Assembly: GCA_023807065.1 (NCBI GenBank)
Contig: JAJJLU010000036.1
Coordinates: 1 to 30,755 of the forward strand
Direction of reading: 5' to 3'
From: Isotricha intestinalis
Lineage: Eukaryota > Ciliophora > Litostomatea > Vestibuliferida > Isotrichidae
DNA: 30,755 nucleotides
Shown here piece after piece: positions 9,601 through 19,351 of the stretch (position 1 is its first letter; each line of letters begins with the position of its first letter). The notes below the pieces were generated by a model. It did no database searches and was not told the DNA's origin. It was given only the letters and a program-made list of their open reading frames with translations. The translations under genes and the position numbers were made by a program.

Positions 9601-11573
9601 TGGATTCAGCAGGATTTAATAAATTAAAAAATGGAATTTTAGAAAAAAAAGAAATAAGTGCAATTAGAATAATGAAATATTTGTGTTTAATATTTGGAAT
9701 AAGTACTATAAGTTTAATATGCTTTGATTCATATAGAGTTAGAAAAAATTTTAAAAATTTAACTGAGTATTTAAGTCAAAATTTATATTTTAATCATAGT
9801 AAAATTTCTGTTAGTTGTGTTTATTTATCTACTTTAAATTTAAAATGGAGAAAAGATGGGTTTATCAATGATTCTTTTTGTGAAAATAATAATTGTTCTG
9901 AATTTTATCCTTTTTTATTATCAACTTGTATTTCTGATATTAAAATTCAAAAAGAAAATTCTTCTTATTTTTATCAAGATTTTAAAGAAATTTTAAGTTA
10001 TACTAAAGATATTTATTTAGAATTGTTTAATTTATCTATTTATGATGAGGTAACTATTGATATTGATAATTTATTAAATTTCTTAATTTCTAATGGATTA
10101 AAATTAAATTCTAATTTATTTGATTATTATTCTACTTCTTATAATATATATGATATTAGTTCTAATAATTTATTAACTCAAAGTTTAAATTATATTTATG
10201 ATACTAAAATTTCTGGATTCAACAATGAAGAAAAAAAATCAAAAATAAAAAACAACTTTAAATTAATTCCAATTTCATTAATTATTATTTCAGTTTTTTT
10301 TGGTATATTAACAGTATGTTTTAGTCTTTTAATTTTTAGATTAAATGACATGGAAAAATTTTTTTTAGATAAATTAATAAGATTTCGTTCAAATAATTTT
10401 GATACATATTTAAAAAGATTAGATGATTTAAAAAAAAAATTAAGAAATGATTCAGGAGAAGACGATGAAAAAGCAAATGCAGAAATGGAAATAAATGAAA
10501 TGGGAAGTAAAAAAACAAAAAAAGAAGATGATGAAGAAAAAGATAAAAAATCAAAGAAAAAAGAAGATAAAGAAGAATCAGTAAATAAGAAGAAAATAAA
10601 AAGAAAAAATGGTTCAAAAGCAAATAAAATTCAACAACAAAGAAATAAGAAAAAAAAGACAATGGCAAAATTTTTTTTTATATATAATTTATTATTCACA
10701 TTAAAAGTTATGTTAATATTAATAATATCAATAACATATTATATAGTAGTAATGTTAGTAGAATCAAAACAGAAAAATTCATATTTATCATTTGATTCAA
10801 CAACAGATGCAATTGAAGGAATTTATAAATCATCATTTGATATATTTTTAAAATTAAAAACAGAATTAGCACCATATGAAAAATATTTAAAAAATGTAGA
10901 AAAGTGTAAAGAAGATGAAGAATGTATAAAAAATTTAACAATAGTAATTATGGATATTCCAACAAATGATGAACTTTCAACTCCAAAATTAGGAAGTTTA
11001 TTAATGCCTTTAGTAAATAATGTTAATAAGGGTCCTGATTCAAAAAAAGAATTAAATAATTTATATAATAATGATGCTTGTAAAGTTTTATTTAATGATG
11101 ATGAATATGAATATAATAATTGTGCTAAATTTTGGTCTTCAATTTTAGTTAAAGGAATGGAACAATCAATTACTCAAATGAGTGTTATTATTAATACTGT
11201 TATTGATGAATTAAATTCTTTAAATTCTGGAAATAAAAAATTTAGCGAAATTATTAATCCTAATTCTTCTTTTAGTCAATATGAATTATTTGTGGAATAT
11301 TATTTATTTAAAAGTTATATGAAAACTGTTGAAATTTTCGAAGATTTTAGACTTTCAAAATTAAAAAGCACTAGAAAAATTTTCTATGGTATTTTATATG
11401 GATATATTATTGGGACTATTATTCTTTTTTTTATTCTTTTGTATTTTGTTTATTCTAGTAAATATGTTTTCAATTCTTTCTTAAATTTTATCGGAATATT
11501 ACCTGTTAAATATTTAATTGAAGATGAACTTTTATATAAAGATATTCTCAAATTGGAACAATCTATTTTTTGA
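6639..11573 (+). CDS. Giant polytopic membrane protein with PAS domain (TmcB-like)
   Basis: A 1644-residue protein with the architecture of the TmcB-like family, which is strongly expanded in ciliates. An N-terminal block of about eight hydrophobic helices lies between residues 45 and 325 (e.g. TFSIFFFLILKFFFFLQLMM, AVTFISILALITFFCIIYLI). A soluble helical region follows, then a PAS-type domain at about 625-735 containing IEDLLPNVIQTFHRDLVEDAI. Next come a long charged linker with Glu and Lys runs (about 930-1000) and further membrane helices near 1010, 1210, 1350 and 1580. Between them are two probable non-cytoplasmic loops with paired cysteines. PAS domains bind small ligands or mediate signalling contacts, so a sensory role at a membrane is likely but inferred. 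It is the only gene here ending in TGA; an in-frame TAA follows five codons later. Confidence 0.85.
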   Translation: MIESNIINWIDLGDSMQNLDVYSKKKLVKFFNLMRVLLSYKTFSIFFFLILKFFFFLQLMMLTIESIKDEKDHYINVLKYISKVIFIQEIVKDKQSYEIAVTFISILALITFFCIIYLIISIKIGRFYMKFLVFFLNLIIIILMQYLIGPIVQISLMSITCKNNKHVFLGYECFKNYKHLLIVIASIINLLFFLFLSISLSIYYNEIGAINENKIGIRINCNYEVYMNISKILMFLLAYFIKFHCPDKKVYKLLLQGYIFFNTLFLSLYVYYTVLYYDERIYLITQFGWSFVCWSDFCIFMKTSLNINDTTIFHLIGWIILGISLYLLEDYRREYLLTDFNIFEAKTLKEIELFNLTLYNLMNQRSVKSKTLLIGIIKKFEEYVKNSPELNEEFNKLCGNEHLKKKFNSTSALPILTIIYLIYDHHLEKSLLKNDIVLNMCYFLMNKVKNPAFAISLCSKMKVTSHKHLYFKYILMEEIKEYLVNKLSKSNNKESIKHVQIGSVILYNIYMELFKIKIYDAACNQIDYFDILKNNVSTPKTTENFLKIGEDILRLRKEILKLWEKIIELNPFSDESEKDYMLYLQTILQDDVLARTESKKYSTLKTNKLSERNNIYHSMFIQELSSIVLIDGYQSNGKILYTTPNFPNLFLFSGKEILNMNIEDLLPNVIQTFHRDLVEDAIKFTNINYLFKTQKDLLLKGKNGGIFNVKLFVKCIPNLSYGLIYTAYITKIQDHNFILILDKDFKINGFTEMQSGISFTMNNNYGLTQALYNHHIGIILPEILFQMEYKDQNFYLSKTEIELKGNLFPVSPWKELDNKVELVLDKIKQCGHLQNEEEQKNNIKEYEELIKDINSKYPKPFSVFYKIITKSFLDDKYFYHRIYLTNDLIALNENSKSLPSQLNSNSGKNDFKKTELKISNIEIKENSEKQIKLKVGTLSGKEKALLEEKKEENENKEEEEENEKKSLHQNEFSKPSSSPSSIITKSSMDSAGFNKLKNGILEKKEISAIRIMKYLCLIFGISTISLICFDSYRVRKNFKNLTEYLSQNLYFNHSKISVSCVYLSTLNLKWRKDGFINDSFCENNNCSEFYPFLLSTCISDIKIQKENSSYFYQDFKEILSYTKDIYLELFNLSIYDEVTIDIDNLLNFLISNGLKLNSNLFDYYSTSYNIYDISSNNLLTQSLNYIYDTKISGFNNEEKKSKIKNNFKLIPISLIIISVFFGILTVCFSLLIFRLNDMEKFFLDKLIRFRSNNFDTYLKRLDDLKKKLRNDSGEDDEKANAEMEINEMGSKKTKKEDDEEKDKKSKKKEDKEESVNKKKIKRKNGSKANKIQQQRNKKKKTMAKFFFIYNLLFTLKVMLILIISITYYIVVMLVESKQKNSYLSFDSTTDAIEGIYKSSFDIFLKLKTELAPYEKYLKNVEKCKEDEECIKNLTIVIMDIPTNDELSTPKLGSLLMPLVNNVNKGPDSKKELNNLYNNDACKVLFNDDEYEYNNCAKFWSSILVKGMEQSITQMSVIINTVIDELNSLNSGNKKFSEIINPNSSFSQYELFVEYYLFKSYMKTVEIFEDFRLSKLKSTRKIFYGILYGYIIGTIILFFILLYFVYSSKYVFNSFLNFIGILPVKYLIEDELLYKDILKLEQSIF

Positions 11574-12571
11574 AATTTAAATAAATTTTAATTGTTTATA
11601 TTAAGTGTATTCATTGCTAATTGTAAATTTAATAATAAATAAAAATTATTTTTTTTTTAATAATTATGTAATAAAAAAAAAATTTAAATGAATAAAATTT
11701 AAAGTGTTTTAATTCATTATATTTTCAATATGAGATTTATTATGAATAATCTTTCTATTAATCAAAAATACTTTTAAACTGTATATTTCAATAATATATT
11801 CTTTTTAAAAACCAAATAACATATTATCAAATATTTTTTTCATTTTGATAAATTAAATTATAAAATATATGAATTATATTATTTATTTTGAAAAAAAGGA
11901 TTGTTTCAAATTATTTTTTTGAATTGATTTTATTGTTTTATTAATAATTCTTTCTAATAATAATATCATCACTTCTTTTGAATAAAAAAATTATTTAAAA
12001 AAATGTATATTAAATAAGTTATTGAAGTTAAAAGAGAAGATTCTTTTTCTATGATTATCTTTTTATATTTATTTTTCTATGAAAAAGAGAGTAAAGTTAG
12101 AAAAATGAAAAAAGATTTAATTTATAATTATCTGATTATTATTTTTTGCAAGATAAAAAATTGAAAAAAGGTATATTAAAGTAATTATTAATAAAAGTCA
12201 TATTAATTGTTAATACAAAAATTTCTTTAAATGGCATTGAAGATTTATTGAATCAATTTTTTAAATGCTAATTTTAAATTTAACAATAAAACATCAAACA
12301 TTAATTTTAAAAAAATATAAAAGAACTAAAAAAATAAAAAGTAAAAAAACATAAAAATTATATAATATTTAAGTCATTTCAAAGAAAAATACATGGAATA
12401 AATCATGATAATTCTATTTTTTGATTTAAAGAAAGAAAAAAATTAATATAAAATATAAATTTATTAATTAATAAAGTATATTCGAATATTATAAAAAATC
12501 ACTCAACAAAATATTAAAAAAAAAATAAAATAAAAAACAAAAAAAAATCCAAAAAAAAAAAAAAATAAAAA
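11574..12571. other. Long intergenic gap with possible gene relics
   Basis: Nearly 1 kb without an intact gene, unusually long for this chromosome. On the minus strand between about 11,700 and 12,060 short coding-like pieces appear in shifting frames, such as KEVMILLLERIINKTIKS, NLIYQNEKN, DNMLFGF and a tail VFLINRKIIHNKSHIENIMN before TAA. The plus strand near 12,030-12,260 shows similar but weaker pieces. In DNA this AT-rich chance frames look plausible, so a decayed gene is only a possibility. I see no GC-rich RNA-like island. The last 100 bases before 12572 are A-rich and resemble other leaders here. Confidence 0.3.
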
Positions 12572-13489
12572 ATGTCAAAATCCCAATTTCTATATATACT
12601 CCTACTTAACATGATATTAGAAATAAAATCTGAATTCACATTAAATCCTTCAATATCAGAATATTACCCTGAGAAATATTTTCGTTTCTTAGCAAACAAC
12701 TACGACTCAATATCTCAAGGAGACACATGGACAACAATAGGAACTGAGCAAGGAATAGGATTTGAGGCAAATGAAGATTTTGGTTCTTTTTTACTTGTAA
12801 AAGATTGGTCAATGTATAGTTTCAAATTAAGAAAAGTAGTATTTAGACCTTATTGTTCTTATAATTTAAATGATAATGAAGGAAATAATTTTTGTGATGC
12901 TGAAATGTTATTATATCATACTATTGATAATAATTATTATCCTCCTGGAAGAAGAATTCATTTAGGCATTAATTATTTAGTTATTTCTGTTCCTTTTAAA
13001 AAAAGTACTTTAATGAATCCTGCAAATGATAAATTATTCCAATTTTTACAATTAGATATGCTTAAAGAAATTGTGTCTCGTAATCAGAGTATTAATAATG
13101 TTTTCCCTAAAATTTCACCTTTTAAACCTATTAAATTATATCAAATTATTCAACATCAACCTTCTTATTTATTTGAAAATGAATTAATTCCTGGTTCTAA
13201 AATTAGAGCTTTATATTTAGTTTTTTCTAAATTTCATTATATTTCACAATTAGATTTTAATAATTTAGAAGCTGTTTTTAATACCTTTTTCCCTGAAGCT
13301 ACTAAATTAACTTTAAAAAATTCTACCGATACAGCTCTTAATCAAATTATTTCAGATAAAGTTATTTATAGAAATTGGGATAATGCTAGAGAATTAGAAC
13401 CTTCTGCTACACTTATGGCTTATAATAATTGCTTTTATATCAAATTTAAGGAAATCTTATTTTTCGTTTTTCTTATTTTTTTGATTTAA
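12572..13489 (+). CDS. Secreted or GPI-anchored protein resembling an inactive alpha-carbonic anhydrase
   Basis: A 305-residue protein with an N-terminal signal sequence (about 1-20, SQFLYILLLNMILEIKS) and a hydrophobic C-terminus (about 290-305). This is the layout of a GPI-anchored or tail-anchored surface protein. The middle resembles the alpha-carbonic anhydrase fold. CDAEMLLYHTI (about 109-118) aligns with the family's AELHLVH strand, and RIHLGINYLVISVPFKKS...NP with the strand after it. However, the zinc-ligand His of that strand is Leu, and no FHFHWG equivalent with the other two His ligands is visible. If the fold assignment is right, the protein cannot be a normal carbonic anhydrase and would be a binding or structural relative. 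The assignment is from motif memory only. Confidence 0.65.
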   Translation: MSKSQFLYILLLNMILEIKSEFTLNPSISEYYPEKYFRFLANNYDSISQGDTWTTIGTEQGIGFEANEDFGSFLLVKDWSMYSFKLRKVVFRPYCSYNLNDNEGNNFCDAEMLLYHTIDNNYYPPGRRIHLGINYLVISVPFKKSTLMNPANDKLFQFLQLDMLKEIVSRNQSINNVFPKISPFKPIKLYQIIQHQPSYLFENELIPGSKIRALYLVFSKFHYISQLDFNNLEAVFNTFFPEATKLTLKNSTDTALNQIISDKVIYRNWDNARELEPSATLMAYNNCFYIKFKEILFFVFLIFLI

Positions 13490-13704
13490 ATAAGGATTAT
13501 TTTTTTATTTTTAAATTTTTTTTTTTGAATAAATGATTTATATATTTTTTTTAAAATTATATTTTTAATTGATAATGAATATATTGATTTATATATTTTT
13601 TCGGTATTTCATTAATTCATTTATTTAAATATTATACATTATTATTTTTTAATATTTGGACTATATCATATATTAAAAATTATTCCAAATTTTAAATAAA
13701 TTTC

Positions 13705-14781
13705 ATGGAATCAAATAAAAATCAAAAAAATGGATTTGGAGATTTAGATTGGAATGAAATTTTTTCAGTGGCAAAACAATTTAATATTTTTGATCAAAAT
13801 ATTATAATAGAAAAAATAAGACAAGTTTTAAACAAAGAATATGAAGATTTTAAAAAAAATTTAATTTCAAATTATCATTTAATAGAAATTGATTTTTATG
13901 AAAAAAACTATTTAGAAAGAATTGAAGAAGAATTTTTTTATATTCAAAATTTTTTAAAAACACAAAGTAAAATAGGAAAAAACTTAGAAACAGAAAAAAA
14001 AAATAATTATAAAAGTTTTGATGAATATATTCAAGAAATAAGATTAAATAAAAGAAAAAAAAAAACAATTTGTCTTCATTGTTGTTTGTTACAAAATAAT
14101 ATTAAACATCATAATTTTTATATTAATAAAGAAAAAAAAAGATTTGGTTGTAGAAAAACAACCTCAATATTATTAGATTCAGATAAAAATGAAATTTTAA
14201 ACTTTTTAACAGATTTAATACAATATAATGAACCAACTTTATATTATAATTTTACAAATTCAGAAATTCAACAAAGATTAAAAAAATATATAAATGAAAG
14301 AAAAATTAATATTAATTTAAATAATGAAAATGATGTTGTAGAATTATATGAAAATATCAAAAATTTATTTTTTTTTTCTAAAAGAAAGAAAAAAGTGTAT
14401 GATTTGAATGATGATTATTCTAAATCAAAAGATAATAATAATAATATTGAATTAAATGAAAATGATAATAATGAACAAAAGAAAACAAAAATTAAAAGTT
14501 TAAAAAGAAGTTTGAAATATTTAAATATTAATAATAATGAATCTCATAAAAGATTAAGACATAATAAAATAGAAAAGACTTTTCAAATAAAAAAACATTT
14601 AAAAAGAAAAAAATCTATTGACAATTATAATTTAAATAAAAGCAAAATTGAATTAACTCCTTCCACCCAAAATTCAATAAATATCAATTCTATTAATGAT
14701 ATTAATTATAATATTACAAATGATCTGCATAATAAAATTATGGTGATTTTTAATAAACATTTATTAAATAATAATAATTAA
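13705..14781 (+). CDS. Basic protein of unknown function with a Cys/His cluster
   Basis: A 358-residue protein I do not recognise. The N-terminal third is mixed charge and helical. A cluster CLHCC (about 122-126), then His residues (HH about 137) and GC (about 147), could form a small zinc-binding site. Around it are strongly basic stretches (NKRKKKT, KEKKRFGCRKTT). A probably folded segment follows (ILLDSDKNEILNFLTDLIQYNEPTLYYNF). The C-terminal half is Asn/Lys-rich with basic clusters (KKTKIKSLKRSLKY, KKHLKRKKS) and is likely disordered. Nuclear or nucleic-acid binding is possible from the basic content but unproven. The start follows an AT-only leader and is the first ATG in frame. Confidence 0.6.
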   Translation: MESNKNQKNGFGDLDWNEIFSVAKQFNIFDQNIIIEKIRQVLNKEYEDFKKNLISNYHLIEIDFYEKNYLERIEEEFFYIQNFLKTQSKIGKNLETEKKNNYKSFDEYIQEIRLNKRKKKTICLHCCLLQNNIKHHNFYINKEKKRFGCRKTTSILLDSDKNEILNFLTDLIQYNEPTLYYNFTNSEIQQRLKKYINERKININLNNENDVVELYENIKNLFFFSKRKKKVYDLNDDYSKSKDNNNNIELNENDNNEQKKTKIKSLKRSLKYLNINNNESHKRLRHNKIEKTFQIKKHLKRKKSIDNYNLNKSKIELTPSTQNSININSINDINYNITNDLHNKIMVIFNKHLLNNNN

Positions 14782-15284
14782 TTATTTATCTAATAAATTA
14801 AATAAACATAAATATAATATATTTTTTTAATTTAATTAATATTTTAAAATTTTTAATTAAAAAATGTAATTAACAATTTTATTTTTTAAAAGAACTTAAA
14901 ATTAATTAAGAATTTGATAATTTTATTTTATGTGATAAATACGAAATAAATCATTCTTATTCTTCAATTAAATAAAAAATTAATATTCAATCAATAATTA
15001 CTTTTAAGAAAATTATTTGCAATTCAAATTAATTATTTTTCAATTATAAATTATTAACAAAAATGTTATTAATATTATTCTAATCTTTTATATGTAACAT
15101 TATTTGTTTGCCTTTTTAGTGAAAAAATAGTATAAATAAAAAAACAAAATATAAATATAAATATAAATTTCATTAAATTAATATTAAAATTATTATTTTT
15201 ATTTTATTTTGTTGAAAAAAAATGAAAATTAATGACAAAAAAATTAAAAGTTTTGATTGTAATTAAAAATATAAAAAAAATAAA
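14782..15284. other. Intergenic spacer, nothing recognised
   Basis: About 500 bases between two plus-strand genes, almost entirely A/T. I found no convincing coding relic, repeat array, GC-rich island or RNA fold. The region just before 15285 is A-rich like other gene leaders on this chromosome. Confidence 0.5.
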
Positions 15285-17555
15285 ATGAATTTTACAAAAA
15301 TGAAAAGTCCAAAAAAGAGATATTCAGTATCAGGAACTTTTGAAAATCCCCTTTCAGAATCTCAAAATTTACAGAAATTAAATACAAATATTTTAAATTA
15401 TATAAAATTAAAAGGAATAAAATACCATAATATATCTAATTCAAATTTAGAGCAAGATTTATTAGAAGAAAAAGGAAAAGGAAAAGAAAAAGAAAAAGAA
15501 AAGGTTAAGTATATTCATACAATAAAAGAAGAAAATGAACAAAATAATTATCTTAGAAGAAATTATAGATCAAATAGTCAAAAGTCATTTAAAAGAAAGA
15601 TATTAAATCTAAATTTATTAGAAAAAAATAATGACATTCAAGAACAACAAAAAGATAATTTAAAGGATTTCATTAATAATAATAACAATAAAATATTCAA
15701 AGAAAATATTAAAAAAAATATAAAAAAAACTAATTCAACTGATTATATAATTGAAGAAAAAAATAAAAAGAAAATTAAAATTTATTTAGAAAGAGAGAAT
15801 AATATAGATTTAGATATAAAAAAAAATGTGAGTAAAAGAAGAAGTGTTATTATTAATGAAAACAAGGACAAAAAAAAAGAAAAAATTCAAGTTTTATTCA
15901 GAAAATTTTATCGTCAATTACAATTTTCTCAGATTCAATTTGAAAAATTAAAGAAATTTTGTGATATTATGAAAATATATAAATTAAAATTTAAAGAAGA
16001 AAAGGAAAAATTTATAAACAATTTAAAAAAAATATATGAAATACCATTAATATATAATATAAGAAAAAATTTAAATCATCATAAACCAATAATAAAACAA
16101 AAAAGAAAAATAAATTCTTCAACATCATTAAATAATATTAGTATATATTTTTTACCTTCAAATATAGATGATGACTTATTATCTTTACAAAATGATTTTA
16201 CAAGTAAAAATTTAGATATTTTTTCATTGAAATTATTTTATGATATTGAATTTTCAAAAGAAAATTCTTTTTTTTATAGAGCAAAAAACTATCATAGACA
16301 AAATAGTGATGAAATATTAAAATATAAAAGATTATATGAAATGGCACGTGAAAGTTTATCTAAATATAAAAAAGAAATTAAAACTTTTAACTTTTTATCA
16401 ATCAGAATTAAAAATATTAATTTAAATTTCCCATCTTCAAAGCCTTCTTCTTTTAAAAATATTGAATATGAAAATTTAGATTATAATAAATTTACTATTA
16501 ATGCAATTAAAAAAGAATTTAATATTCATAATTTACAAAATTTTGAAATTTTAGGATTAAAAAAAAATCCTTATTTATGGACAAAATTACCTTTAACTAT
16601 TAAAAAATTAGTTAAAAAATATATTTATTTTGCTAATTCAGAATTTTTTATTCTTTATTTAAAAAAACTTTATTTGCAAAAGAAAAAAAAGGAAATTTTA
16701 GATAAAATTTTTAAAAGAAAAGAATTAAAAATTAAAAGAAAATTTTTAAAAGAATTTGAATTTAAAATAAGATTGATTAAATATTTAGAAGAAAAAGGAA
16801 AAGAAAAAATAAATATATATCAACCAAAAAAAGAAATTTCATTTGAAATTGAAAAATCAATTTATGAGCCTTCATATTTAAGTGATTCAAATTCAGAAAT
16901 AAAAAAATTAAATTATTCTTTCATAAGTTCAAAATCATTAAAATTAGAAAAAAGTAAATTTAAATTAGATTACATTCCAAAAAGAAGAAATCCAAAAATA
17001 AAAATTCAAAAATCAATAATAAACTCAAGAATACATATAATGAAAAGATTATTAAGAAATGAGAGAAAGAGAAATAGAAAGTTAAATTATATTGATAAAA
17101 AAGATTTTAGAAATTCATATGGTAAAAAATATAAACCTGTAAAATTTATAAAAAAAGTTTATGATAATGTAACAGGAAATATTATTAAAAGACATTTAAG
17201 ACAGCCTTCAGATTTAATTAATAATAATTCTGAAGAAGAATATTTATTTAGTAATGAAGATATTAAAGCTGAAGAAATTTTAAATGAAGATAAATATTCA
17301 AAAATGAAAAGAGTTTTAAAATTTAATCAAGTAAATCATTATTTTAAATTTTGGAAATCTTTCATTAAAAAAAAAAATAAAAAACCTAAATTTTTTGATA
17401 TTATTATTATTATTATGAAATGCTTATTTACTAATAATAATTTTATTAAAGATGCTTTTATGGGAGAACTTTATTTTATTAAAGGAAGATATTTATTTAT
17501 TTGGTATTTTAATGTATTTAGAGAAAGAAAAAAAAAGAAAAAGATTAAAAAATAA
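15285..17555 (+). CDS. Large Lys-rich protein of unknown function
   Basis: A 756-residue, very basic protein with no domain I can name. The N-terminal 200 residues are low-complexity with a KGKGKEKEKEKEK tract near 63-75. The middle (about 195-310 and 370-500) has long amphipathic helices with regular aromatic residues. The C-terminus contains two Trp-centred segments, VNHYFKFWKSFIKKK and RYLFIWYFNVFRER. They loosely resemble the Trp-containing helices of centrin-binding Sfi1-type repeats, which would fit a cytoskeletal or basal-body role, but two copies are weak evidence. A second possible start, MKSPKKRYSVSG, lies five codons in. Composition matches the neighbours. Confidence 0.6.
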   Translation: MNFTKMKSPKKRYSVSGTFENPLSESQNLQKLNTNILNYIKLKGIKYHNISNSNLEQDLLEEKGKGKEKEKEKVKYIHTIKEENEQNNYLRRNYRSNSQKSFKRKILNLNLLEKNNDIQEQQKDNLKDFINNNNNKIFKENIKKNIKKTNSTDYIIEEKNKKKIKIYLERENNIDLDIKKNVSKRRSVIINENKDKKKEKIQVLFRKFYRQLQFSQIQFEKLKKFCDIMKIYKLKFKEEKEKFINNLKKIYEIPLIYNIRKNLNHHKPIIKQKRKINSSTSLNNISIYFLPSNIDDDLLSLQNDFTSKNLDIFSLKLFYDIEFSKENSFFYRAKNYHRQNSDEILKYKRLYEMARESLSKYKKEIKTFNFLSIRIKNINLNFPSSKPSSFKNIEYENLDYNKFTINAIKKEFNIHNLQNFEILGLKKNPYLWTKLPLTIKKLVKKYIYFANSEFFILYLKKLYLQKKKKEILDKIFKRKELKIKRKFLKEFEFKIRLIKYLEEKGKEKINIYQPKKEISFEIEKSIYEPSYLSDSNSEIKKLNYSFISSKSLKLEKSKFKLDYIPKRRNPKIKIQKSIINSRIHIMKRLLRNERKRNRKLNYIDKKDFRNSYGKKYKPVKFIKKVYDNVTGNIIKRHLRQPSDLINNNSEEEYLFSNEDIKAEEILNEDKYSKMKRVLKFNQVNHYFKFWKSFIKKKNKKPKFFDIIIIIMKCLFTNNNFIKDAFMGELYFIKGRYLFIWYFNVFRERKKKKKIKK

Positions 17556-17823
17556 AGAATATTTATTTAAAATCTTAATATGTTGGAATTGTTATTTTTT
17601 TGGAAAATTATTTTTATTTATTTGTTTAATTTATTTATTTGTGAAATATTATTTTTTTATATAAGTGTTTAAGAAGAATATTAATTATATGATATTGTTA
17701 ATAAATAATTTATCTTATTTTTCTTTTTGATTTAATATTAATGAGTTTTTATTATTTAAAAAATGAAGAAAATTTATAATAATTGTTTTTTTATTAAAGT
17801 TGCAAAAAATAAAAAATTTATAT

Positions 17824-19316
17824 TTATTGATTTTTTTTCTTTTTTAATATATTATATTCAACTAAATTTTTGATAAAATTTAAATAATTAAATTGATTAT
17901 TCATCATAAATTCTGCTTTTTCACTTGGTTTTAAACCTTCTTCAGCAAGTGAAGAAAATTTATTTGAAATACTTTGATCAAAAAACAATAATTTAGATTT
18001 TAAGACAAAATCTAATTTTTCTTTTTGTAAAATTCCATTATTTTTATTATCATATTTTGAAAATTCATATTCAATTGAATCAGTATTTTGATAATTTTTA
18101 ATTAAATCTTCTTGAAGAATAACAATAAGATTAATAAATTGATTTTCAGGATGTTCAATAGAATATTTATTATTAACAATAACATTTTCTTTTATTAAAG
18201 AAATATCATTAATAATTTTTGAATTGAAAGATTTAGGAATATTATTTTTTTTTTTATCATTACCTTCAATTTCAAAAATGTCTTTTAAAGAACTTAGAAA
18301 TGATAAAAATTCAGCTGGATCAATTATATTATCTTTATTTTTATCTGCAACATTTAAAATTGATTCAATTTGTTTTTCTGATAAATTTAAACCTCTACAT
18401 GATTTTAAAGCTTTTATAAATTCATCTTTTTCTAAAGTTTTATTTCTATCTAAATCAAATTTATTAAATAATTTTTCTTTATTTTCTCTTGAACTAAAAT
18501 ATTCATATAATTTTTTTAAAGATAATTTTAATGAAGGATCAAATGAATCTTCGGAAAATAATTCTTTTAAATTATTTTCACTGAAAAATTGATCTATATT
18601 AAATTTATTTAAATCACCAAATAAATTTATTAGATCATATAATTTAAAATCTCCAATTTTTGTAAATGCATTATATAATTCAATAAAAGAAAAAGTATAT
18701 TTTCCATTAAAAACTTTAGAAATAAACATTCTAAAACTTACACAATCAGAATTCATAATTTTAATTTTTAATTTTTCAATAATATCATTTTTTAAATCAA
18801 ATTTTGATTTTTCACAATATTCATTAACATATAAACAAAATTTTTTTAAATCAAATATTCCATATTGAACATTATCTTCAAATGTATAAACAAATCCATC
18901 TATTAAAGTTTTTATATCATCATCATTAAAATTGAATTTTTTAAGTAATGATTCAATATATACATTTTTACAAGTAATATTTTCTTCAATTTCACAATTT
19001 TCAGTTAACACATTTATTAAATCTCTCATTGAACCTTTTTCATTTTCATAAGTTAATATTATTTTCATTACTCTTTTAGGTCTGTTTATTATTTTAAATT
19101 TTGAATTTTTAATTTTTTCTTCATCTATAATTACTTTATTTATTGTATCATTTGATTTGAATATTTCTTGATTATTATTATTTATAATGTTTTTATTTTC
19201 TTTAAATTCTTTTTTTTTTTTATTTTCTAATTCTTCTTCTACATTTATCTCTTTTTCTTTTATATCTTTTATTTCTTCTATTTCTTTTTTTTCTTTTATT
19301 TCTTTTATTTCTTTTT

Positions 19317-19351
<35 letters not shown>

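Noticed and set aside
8185..10941. Several short minus-strand frames within the PAS protein gene, rich in Leu and Phe
   Set aside because: They are complements of Lys/Glu/Asn codons of the long gene and have no independent features.
17452..17664. Plus-strand open frame overlapping the end of the Lys-rich gene and running on with hydrophobic residues
   Set aside because: It is a shifted-frame shadow for its first half and AT-only intergenic for the rest; nothing supports a frameshifted extension.
18224..18592. Plus-strand frame of 122 codons
   Set aside because: It lies wholly opposite the EF-hand pair of the minus-strand gene, which has clear domain support.
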